DNA of 14,264 nt from CAVPRW01 sp046727435 [NCBI: bacterium] (GTDB taxonomy: Bacteria > Tectomicrobia > Entotheonellia > J063), in the NCBI GenBank assembly GCA_046727435.1, contig JBKPCR010000020.1, positions 1 to 14,264 on the forward strand. The letters run 5' to 3'. Under the pieces are notes generated by a model. It did no database searches and was not told the origin of the DNA. It saw only the letters and a list, made by a program, of their open reading frames with translations. A program made the translations under genes and the position numbers. Shown piece after piece: positions 7,114 to 12,643 of the stretch (positions within the stretch are counted from its first letter, which is position 1; each line of letters opens with the position of its first letter).

Positions 7114-7971
7114 TTAATAGAGGATTGAAGGGAGAAACGCCCCTGTTGGCGTGTTGTACAGGCCACAGCTCATCAACGTGTTCGTTTGGACCACGCGCAG
7201 TCCATACTCTAAACACCAGCGGAATAACTCACCATTGCGAATGGGTAGGAGAAAGCCAGGGTCTGGAAATCCTGCTGCCGCGCCGATGAGGGCTTTCAAA
7301 TCTTCGTTCGTCTCACCGACGGCATGGCCGAAGAAGGTAATTGCTGTGGCATATCCGGTGATGCGCCCGCCGTGCTCAACAACGCTGGCGGTACCCTGCT
7401 GGATCGCCTCGCGGAGCTCGCCGCCACGATCATGCCCGTGGACGCTTTGACATACGTGATTACTGGCGTCGACATCCGCCTCGGTGGCTGGGCGCACGAC
7501 ATAACCAGCTATCTGCACGGCGACAGGCGGGCCTTGCAGCGTGGCTAATGGCTCTTGGACCATAAACCCGAGCTTGGCATAGAGGGCCAGCGCACGGGCG
7601 TGATAGGCCGCCTGGACCAAACGGACCCCAGGGAAGCGCTGGTGAGCGACCCGTTCCAGGGCATGTTGCATCAGCAGACGGCCGATGGCCCGATTCTGCA
7701 CAGCTGGATCGACGGTGATCGGACCGATGCCGGCAATGGTCGAGCGCTCGTCGATAAAATTGCTGCCCACGATTTGTCCCTCCATCTCGGCGACCACCGC
7801 ATAAAAACCTGGATGTACCAGCAGCCCTGACAAAAGCTGGATTGCGACCTCCGGATTGGGAAAGGCGGGCGGAAAATGATGCTGCTGGGCGATGGCCTTG
7901 AATGCCGCATAGCAGATCACTCCACACGAGGGAGCATCTGCAGACGTACCCAGGCGTAGCGTGACGCTCAC
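7114..7971 (-). CDS. Two-domain GNAT family N-acetyltransferase
   Basis: A 285-residue protein with two GNAT-like halves. The first (about 1-145) has the acetyl-CoA motif region IGPITVDPAVQNRAIGRLLM (82-101), of the Q/RxxGxG type with RAIG at its core, and the classic ALYAKLGF (129-136) near its end. The second half restarts with VRPATEADVDA (159-169), typical of GNAT N-termini, and ends with RWCLEYGLRV (251-260) and a short Gly/Pro-rich tail. It probably acetylates an amine on a small molecule, and the second half may be a degenerate or substrate-binding domain. The start is a GTG at 7971, five bases after GAGAGGAGGT. A perfect TATAAT lies about 60 bases upstream on the same strand. It is the first gene of the leftward block, divergent from the CoA-transferase genes. 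The substrate is unknown. Confidence 0.88.
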   Translation of the reverse strand: MSVTLRLGTSADAPSCGVICYAAFKAIAQQHHFPPAFPNPEVAIQLLSGLLVHPGFYAVVAEMEGQIVGSNFIDERSTIAGIGPITVDPAVQNRAIGRLLMQHALERVAHQRFPGVRLVQAAYHARALALYAKLGFMVQEPLATLQGPPVAVQIAGYVVRPATEADVDASNHVCQSVHGHDRGGELREAIQQGTASVVEHGGRITGYATAITFFGHAVGETNEDLKALIGAAAGFPDPGFLLPIRNGELFRWCLEYGLRVVQTNTLMSCGLYNTPTGAFLPSILY

Positions 7972-7990
7972 GTGAACCTCCTCTCACTGG
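7972..7990 (-). promoter_or_regulatory. Ribosome binding leader of the GNAT gene
   Basis: GAGAGGAGGT lies five bases before the GTG start at 7971 and is what supports that non-ATG start. It nearly repeats the leader before the GGT-like gene (2701-2720). Confidence 0.7.
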
Positions 7991-8030
7991 GACGCGCTTG
8001 TCTGGGCCGAAGACGTGGCTGGTGCGCCTG

Positions 8031-8059
8031 ATTATACACCACCTCCGTTCGACAGCTTG
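8031..8059 (-). promoter_or_regulatory. Candidate promoter for the GNAT gene
   Basis: On the minus strand a perfect TATAAT (8036-8031) is present. At 17 bases upstream stands CAAGCT (8059-8054), a poor -35 box, so an activator may be needed. The start of transcription would be about 55 bases before the GTG codon. Confidence 0.45.
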
Positions 8060-8079
8060 AAGCCATCCTCAGTACAGAC

Positions 8080-8108
8080 CTCAAGAGCTTCTACCAAGCT
8101 GCCTTGAG
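8080..8108. repeat. Bulged 11-bp stem-loop
   Basis: CTCAAG-AGCTT (8080-8090), loop CTACC, AAGCT-GC-CTTGAG (8096-8108): five inner and six outer base pairs separated by a two-base bulge on one side. It lies just upstream of the leftward -35 position, so it may be a protein binding site. It would enter a leader RNA only if transcription started further upstream. Confidence 0.45.
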
Positions 8109-8170
8109 CAGCGTCGCAGCGGTCTCTGGACCTTTGCAATAATATCGAGGTGCGCCCCGTGTGTGAGCAT

Positions 8171-8194
8171 TGAGAGATCGATCGAGGGGTCTCA
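8171..8194. promoter_or_regulatory. Palindromic operator-like site
   Basis: TGAGA (8171-8175) and TCTCA (8190-8194) are inverted arms around a core containing the palindrome TCGATCGA (8178-8185). It lies about 50 bases before the rightward TTGACA box. An operator role is inference from position and symmetry. Confidence 0.3.
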
Positions 8195-8240
8195 CGATTC
8201 TCGATTGGTAGAAGAAACACGCCTTCCCCCACCTGCAGGC

Positions 8241-8270
8241 TTGACAGGCAAGAGCATTCTCCAGTAGGCT
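8241..8270 (+). promoter_or_regulatory. Candidate promoter for the CoA-transferase genes
   Basis: A perfect TTGACA (8241-8246) is followed after 18 bases by TAGGCT (8265-8270), which matches TATAAT at three positions including the first two and the last. Transcription would start about 68 bases before the ATG at 8345. Confidence 0.4.
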
Positions 8271-8344
8271 GGCCCCAACGTAGCGCGGCTCGCCTCTGCT
8301 TGGCAAGACGGCCAACACTCCCATCGGTCATGGAGGACTTCTCT

Positions 8345-9715
8345 ATGGTAGAACAAGCTGTCCTCGCGGGTGTCCGGGTACTCTCCCTTGAACAAGTGCA
8401 CGTGCTTCCCTGGGGAACCGCCTTCCTGGCCGATTTTGGCGCCCAGGTCATCCGCGTGGAAAGTGCCGACCACATGAACGACCGGCGTTCAGGCCCGTTC
8501 CCCGACGGGGAACCCGGCGAAGAATGGTGGAACGAGGGGGGGACCTTTGCCTATTGGGGACGGAACAAGGAGAGTCTTTGCCTGGATGTGACTGATCCCC
8601 ACGGCAAGGAAGTGTTCCTGAAGCTGGTCGCACAGAGCGATATCGTCACCGACAACTTCCGCCCCGGCACCATGCTGCGCCTCGGCCTGGACCACGTCAG
8701 TTTGGCCAACATGAAGCCGGACATCATCACGTTGAGCTGCACCGCCTACGGCCACACCGGGCCGTGGCGGGCCTACGGAGCGCGAGCCCGCACGGTGGAT
8801 GCCGTCTGCGGTCTGTCTTTTCTGACAGGCTATGAAGGGGGCGAGGCCATCCGCGCCAGCAGCAACTACATGGATCATACCGGCGGGCTCAATGTCGCCT
8901 ACGCCCTCCTGCTGGCGTTGTACCGTCGTCGCAAGACGGGGAAAGGCGCACGCATCGATCTCAGCATGTATGAGACCGGGGTCTCCTGTATCGCTCCAGC
9001 GATCCTGGAGGTCCAACGAGGTATCACTCGACCACGCCTCGGCACGGCGCATGTGTGGAAGGCGCCGCACAACGTTTATCGTTGCCAGGGAGACGACCGC
9101 TGGATTGCCATCACCGTATCCACCGACGACGAGTGGCAACGGCTCAGGGCGATGATGGGCGATCCCCCGTGGGCAATGCAGCCGCGATTCGAGACCGTGC
9201 CCGGTCGTTGGGAGCATCGTGGCGAACTTGACGAACAGATTGGGCAGTGGACCGCAACATACGACAATGAAGCCCTGACACATCTGCTGCAGGCTCATGG
9301 GGTACCCGCCGGGGCCGTCCTCACTGCCCGTGATCTGGTGGCCAATGCGCATCTCCGAGAGCGCGGGTACTTTGAGGTTTTCACCAATAAGAACGCGCCC
9401 CGCGGCGGTCCGCGGGTCTATGCCGGGCGGCCTTTCCGCATCCCGAACATCCCCGAAGCCCTAACGCTGGTCTCGGCGTTGGGTCAGCACAATGTGCAGA
9501 TCTTGCGTGAGGTCGCGGGGCTCTCGGAGGATGAGATGCGGCAGTTGCTCGACGCCGGTATTATCGCTAACCGACCGCAGGATCACTCCAGGCCAGCGGC
9601 GACCGTATCCAGGTCCGATGTGCGCGAGCGGGGGACGTGGTTTGATCCCGATTATCACGTGCTTGTGCGCAATTACCTTGGTCCGCTGGCCGCTGCACCG
9701 GGGAGTGATGACTGA
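8345..9715 (+). CDS. CaiB/BaiF family III CoA-transferase, Asp-containing subunit
   Basis: A 456-residue family III CoA-transferase; these move CoA between acyl-CoA and a free acid through an aspartyl-CoA thioester. Seen: the N-terminal GVRVLSLEQ (9-17) and FLADFGAQVIRVES (27-40), the CoA-binding region (GRNKESLCLDV 72-82; DIVTDNFRPGTM 99-110), CTAYGHTGP (132-140), the nucleophile D177 in NYMDHTGGLN, and RRKTGKGARIDLSMYE (195-210). The frame is open from a TTG at 8300, but GGAGG at 8332-8336 sits eight bases before the ATG at 8345, which also fits the family N-terminus. The last 48 residues (about 409-456) go past the family's usual end and hold TWFDPDYHVLVRNYLGP, which I do not recognise. 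It is followed after 71 bases by a second transferase lacking the Asp, so the pair probably forms a heteromer. The substrate is unknown. Confidence 0.92.
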   Translation: MVEQAVLAGVRVLSLEQVHVLPWGTAFLADFGAQVIRVESADHMNDRRSGPFPDGEPGEEWWNEGGTFAYWGRNKESLCLDVTDPHGKEVFLKLVAQSDIVTDNFRPGTMLRLGLDHVSLANMKPDIITLSCTAYGHTGPWRAYGARARTVDAVCGLSFLTGYEGGEAIRASSNYMDHTGGLNVAYALLLALYRRRKTGKGARIDLSMYETGVSCIAPAILEVQRGITRPRLGTAHVWKAPHNVYRCQGDDRWIAITVSTDDEWQRLRAMMGDPPWAMQPRFETVPGRWEHRGELDEQIGQWTATYDNEALTHLLQAHGVPAGAVLTARDLVANAHLRERGYFEVFTNKNAPRGGPRVYAGRPFRIPNIPEALTLVSALGQHNVQILREVAGLSEDEMRQLLDAGIIANRPQDHSRPAATVSRSDVRERGTWFDPDYHVLVRNYLGPLAAAPGSDD

Positions 9716-9746
9716 ATTGGCACCGGATTAGGGACTTAAATGATGT

Positions 9747-9767
9747 TCCCTCTCCCGGAGGGAGAAC
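9747..9767. repeat. Degenerate CCCTCTCCC/GGGAGA palindrome between the two transferase genes
   Basis: TCTCCC (9751-9756) pairs with GGGAGA (9760-9765) around GGA. The longer left flank (GTTCCC) matches the fuller copy at 12607-12629 read on the opposite strand, so this looks like a shortened member of the same repeat. It ends five bases before the GGAGG ribosome site of the second transferase and may affect how much of that protein is made. Confidence 0.5.
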
Positions 9768-9786
9768 GAGTGGAGGTGAGCGAAAG

Positions 9787-10992
9787 ATGCCGGGATTACT
9801 GGACGACGTGCGTGTACTGGAACTCACCGATGGCCTCTCTGGAGCCTTCTGTGCCAAGCTGTTGGCGGACCAGGGCGCCGACACGCTGAAGGTCGAATGT
9901 CCTGGACGCGGCGACCCATCACGTCACGAACCCCCATTCATTGGGGGCGAGCCCGACACCGACCGCAGCACGCTGTTTCTGGCCTTCAATACCAACAAAC
10001 GCAGCATCACCCTAGATATCACGACGCCTACCGGGCGGGCTGTGTTGTTACGCCTGATCGCCGAGCGGGAGATCATGATCGAGAGCTTCGCGCCGGGATA
10101 CCTCGCCGCTCTTGGGTTGGGCTATGAAGCGCTCCAGCGAGTCAATCCTGGCTTGATCATGACCTCCATCACACCCTTCGGGCAGACGGGTCCTTACCGC
10201 GACTACCGGGGCAACGACCTAATAGCCCAGGCCATGGGCGGATTTTTGTATACGACCGGCCAGACCGACCGGCCACCCATGGGGACAGCCCTGGAGCAGA
10301 CGGCAATCGTCACCGCCCGCAACGCCGTCATCGCCAGTATGGCAGCGCTCCTCCAGCAACGGCAGAGCGGCGAAGGCCAGCATATCGATGTCTCGATGAT
10401 GGAGGCCGTGATTAGTACGCCCCCGAATTTCATCCACCAGTTCAGCTTCACTGGCGCGATCGCCGGGCGCGGCTTCGGGGAAAGCGCGGTCCTTGACGGC
10501 ATGCATCTCGCGACCAGTGATAGTCCAGTGACGCTGACCACTGCTGGCACTGGCGGGAATCCCATGGAAACCTGGGCGGCCTTCCTGGACGAGCCGCGTC
10601 TATGCGACCCCAAGTTCAATAGCAGACAGGGCAGAACGCAACATTGGAAGGAGCTCCTCGCCCTCGTCGAGGGTAAATTATCCCGCTGGAAGGCGCGTGA
10701 TTTTATGAAGGAAGCCATGGACCAGCGTCTGGTCGTGGGCGTGGTGCAGAGCCCTGAGGAGGTAGTGAGCTGTCCCCATCTGGCGGCGCGCGGCAGCTTC
10801 GCCGTCATGGACCATCCTGATATGGGGACGCTGCACTACCCCGGCGCTGGATTCCTCATCGACGGCGTCAACCCGGTGGTAGAAGAACGTGGCGCGCCGT
10901 GTCTAGGGGAACATAATGCGGTGATCTACGGCGGAGAGCTGGGATTCTCCTCCGAGGAACTTGTCGTGCTGCGAGCGGCAGGGGTGATATAG
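9787..10992 (+). CDS. CaiB/BaiF family III CoA-transferase, subunit lacking the catalytic Asp
   Basis: A 401-residue protein, the typical length of family III CoA-transferases. Seen: LLDDVRVLELTDGLSGAFC (4-22), LLADQGADTLKVE (25-37), NTNKRSITLDI (68-78), MIESFAPGYLAALGL (97-111), SITPFGQTGPYRDYRGND (127-144) and QQRQSGEGQHIDVSMMEAV (190-208). Aligned without gaps from the SGEGQ motif backwards, the position of the nucleophilic Asp (D177 in the first transferase) is A173; the nearest acid is E170. So this subunit probably cannot form the aspartyl-CoA intermediate by itself. Family III enzymes with two different subunits from adjacent genes are known (benzylsuccinate CoA-transferase BbsEF, succinyl-CoA:malate SmtAB), which supports a partner role here. 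The ATG at 9787 follows GGAGGTGAG. Remaining alternatives are a divergent active site using E170, or a binding protein. Confidence 0.9.
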   Translation: MPGLLDDVRVLELTDGLSGAFCAKLLADQGADTLKVECPGRGDPSRHEPPFIGGEPDTDRSTLFLAFNTNKRSITLDITTPTGRAVLLRLIAEREIMIESFAPGYLAALGLGYEALQRVNPGLIMTSITPFGQTGPYRDYRGNDLIAQAMGGFLYTTGQTDRPPMGTALEQTAIVTARNAVIASMAALLQQRQSGEGQHIDVSMMEAVISTPPNFIHQFSFTGAIAGRGFGESAVLDGMHLATSDSPVTLTTAGTGGNPMETWAAFLDEPRLCDPKFNSRQGRTQHWKELLALVEGKLSRWKARDFMKEAMDQRLVVGVVQSPEEVVSCPHLAARGSFAVMDHPDMGTLHYPGAGFLIDGVNPVVEERGAPCLGEHNAVIYGGELGFSSEELVVLRAAGVI

Positions 10993-11030
10993 ACGAAGAT
11001 CAAGGAGGCAGGCAGCTATCCCTGGCATCT

Positions 11031-11061
11031 GATCATGGACGTTTGACCATCTCGATCATGG
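11031..11061 (+). repeat. Direct repeat GATCATGG overlapping the P450 promoter
   Basis: GATCATGG occurs at 11031-11038 and 11054-11061, 23 bases apart from start to start (about two helix turns). One copy lies just before the -35 box and the other lies in the spacer. An inverted pair ACCAT/ATGGT (11046-11050, 11058-11062) is also present. The placement suggests a repressor or activator site. Confidence 0.4.
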
Positions 11062-11071
11062 TTGATACAAT
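11043..11071 (+). promoter_or_regulatory. Sigma70-type promoter for the P450-ferredoxin pair
   Basis: TTGACC (11043-11048), 17 bases, then TACAAT (11066-11071): ten of twelve consensus positions with the ideal spacing. Transcription would start near 11078, about 50 bases before the P450 ATG. This lets the P450 and ferredoxin be expressed separately from the CoA-transferases even though they lie on the same strand. Confidence 0.65.
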
Positions 11072-11130
11072 CAGGCGCATTGAGAACGAAGACTGCCTTC
11101 GGGTGCAGGTGTTTGCTTTGGGGAGGGGTT

Positions 11131-12351
11131 ATGGGAACCAAGATTAACGATGATATGTTCACTCCCGGCGTCATCGCCGATCCCTATACCTACTACGGCC
11201 AACTGCGAGAGGAGGACCCAGTTCACTGGAACGAGAAGTACGCACTGTGGGTGGTCACCAGCTACGATGACGTCGTCTGGCTCACCCGACACCACGAGTT
11301 GTTCTCGTCCGCCGTCTTCAGGAACGACCCGAGGCCAGCCTATCCCGACATCGATGAATCAGATCTCGGGTTGTACGAGTACGTGCGGAACTACCAAGCC
11401 GATCAGTTCATCCAACACGACCGACCTGAGCATCTCGAGATGCGTAAGGTGGTGCACGGTTATTTCACCCCGAAATCCACGGAGGCCTGGCGACCCTTCG
11501 TGCAGTCGGCCATTAGCGATCTCCTCGACGAGGCGGAGGCTAAAGGTCACATGGACGTCATGCGTGACTTCGCCACGCCCCTGCCAGTACTGGTGATTGC
11601 CCAGATGATGGGTGTCCCCCGCCAGGATCGCCCCTACGTCCGGCATCTCGCGGAAAAGCTCCTGAACATTGGGCGTGGGGAGCGCGATCGTATGAAGCCG
11701 CTGACCGAGGGCATGAAAGGCATGATCGACTATGTCTCGCCGCTCGTCGACGAGCGCATCGTCAACCCTGGGGATGATTTCATTTCGGTGTTAGCTCAGG
11801 GCGAGAAAGCCGGGGTGTTCACGCGACACCAGGTGCTGGTGAATACTTCATTGCTGCTGCTGGCGGGGCACGAGACTACTATTAACCTCTTGTGTAATGG
11901 CACCCTGGCCTTCATCCGCCATCCAGAGCAATGGGCATGGCTAAAACAAGACCCGGCCGGCAGGACGGTACGCGCGACGGAAGAGTGCCTGCGCTATGAT
12001 GCGCCGGTCAAGTCCATTCAACGCATCGCCTCACAGGATGTCGATATACATGGCAAGCTGCTGCGCCAGGACGATCGCATTCGCTGGTTCATTTCCTCTG
12101 CCAACCGCGATCCGAAGGCGTTTGCCGCGCCTGAGAGATTTGACGTCACCCGCCATCCGAATCCACATGTGGCCTTTGGCTCTGGGATCCATCACTGCCT
12201 TGGGGCGTCGCTGGCTCGTCTGGAAGGTCAGGAAGCCTTCAAAGCCCTGGCTGAGCGCTTTTCCTCATTGCAATTGGCAACGGAGGAGCTGGGATACCAG
12301 CCGAGTATTACCTTCCGTTCGCTCAAGTCCCTGCCAGTGACCTGGAATTAG
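11131..12351 (+). CDS. Bacterial class I cytochrome P450
   Basis: A 406-residue soluble P450 monooxygenase of the usual bacterial length, with no membrane anchor. Seen: the N-terminal DPYTYYGQLREEDPVHW (17-33), HDRPEHLEMRKVV (96-108) at helix C, the I-helix oxygen-activation motif LLLAGHETT (242-250; E248 and T249 at the acid-alcohol pair), the ExxR motif E285-C-L-R288, ANRDPKAFAAPERFDV (324-339), and the haem loop FGSGIHHCLG (349-358) with C356 as the thiolate ligand. All catalytic residues are present. The frame extends 23 codons upstream, but the ATG at 11131 is chosen because a GGGAGGGG site comes directly before it and the family N-terminus fits. The ferredoxin gene follows after 9 bases, and no ferredoxin reductase is in the window. 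With CoA-transferases upstream, a carboxylic acid or terpenoid acid substrate is plausible but is inference. Confidence 0.95.
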   Translation: MGTKINDDMFTPGVIADPYTYYGQLREEDPVHWNEKYALWVVTSYDDVVWLTRHHELFSSAVFRNDPRPAYPDIDESDLGLYEYVRNYQADQFIQHDRPEHLEMRKVVHGYFTPKSTEAWRPFVQSAISDLLDEAEAKGHMDVMRDFATPLPVLVIAQMMGVPRQDRPYVRHLAEKLLNIGRGERDRMKPLTEGMKGMIDYVSPLVDERIVNPGDDFISVLAQGEKAGVFTRHQVLVNTSLLLLAGHETTINLLCNGTLAFIRHPEQWAWLKQDPAGRTVRATEECLRYDAPVKSIQRIASQDVDIHGKLLRQDDRIRWFISSANRDPKAFAAPERFDVTRHPNPHVAFGSGIHHCLGASLARLEGQEAFKALAERFSSLQLATEELGYQPSITFRSLKSLPVTWN

Positions 12352-12360
12352 GGGGGCGTC

Positions 12361-12585
12361 ATGGCGCGAAAGGTCCGAGTCACGGTTGATCATAATGTGT
12401 GTGTCGGCAATGCCATGTGCGAAACGATTGCCCCCAAGGTCTTCGTGCTTAATGAGCAGCGGCAATCGGAAGCGGTCAACCCCGAGGGGGATACGGTCGA
12501 GAAGATTCTGGATGCAGCAGAGAACTGTCCCGTCAGCGCCATCATCGTGGAGGACGCAGAGACGGGAGAACGATTGTTTCCGTAG
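12361..12585 (+). CDS. [3Fe-4S] ferredoxin, P450 redox partner
   Basis: A 74-residue ferredoxin that should pass electrons to the adjacent P450. It has only three cysteines, C14 and C20 in CVGNAMC and C56 in NCPVSAI, the arrangement of single-cluster [3Fe-4S] ferredoxins that accompany bacterial P450s. The variable position in the CxxxxxC loop, often His, is Asn17 here; in P450-linked ferredoxins this position varies and influences redox potential. Start: ATG at 12361 with GGGGGG six to nine bases before it. The gene lies 9 bases after the P450 stop, so the two are translated from one message. The family's usual length is 60-75, so the gene is complete. Confidence 0.93.
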   Translation: MARKVRVTVDHNVCVGNAMCETIAPKVFVLNEQRQSEAVNPEGDTVEKILDAAENCPVSAIIVEDAETGERLFP

Positions 12586-12606
12586 TCTCGACACCATGGC
12601 GTGTTC

Positions 12607-12629
12607 TCCCTCTCCCAGCGGGAGAGGGA
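12607..12629. terminator. Strong palindrome between convergent genes, probable bidirectional terminator
   Basis: TCCCTCTCCC (12607-12616), loop AGC, GGGAGAGGGA (12620-12629): ten perfect pairs. It lies 22 bases after the ferredoxin stop and 15 bases before the amidase stop on the other strand, where a shared terminator is expected. Only a weak A/T run follows on either side, so it may act by blocking or stabilising RNA ends. The core is shared with 9747-9767. Confidence 0.5.
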
Positions 12630-12643
12630 ACGAAAAATGCTCG

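Larger units (their letters stand above)
7972..8344. other. Divergent intergenic control region
   Basis: This 373-base region between the GNAT gene (left) and the first CoA-transferase gene (right) has no supported gene. ORFs across it are short, overlap both neighbours and show no family features. It contains a leftward -10 box, a rightward promoter candidate, a bulged stem-loop and a palindromic site, each listed separately. Confidence 0.6.

Noticed and set aside
8032-8475. 147-residue minus-strand ORF across the divergent intergenic region
   Set aside because: It overlaps the start of the CoA-transferase gene and a promoter, has no family features and no convincing ribosome site.
8489-9352. 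287-residue minus-strand ORF inside the first CoA-transferase gene
   Set aside because: The sense frame carries all CoA-transferase motifs; the antisense product shows none.
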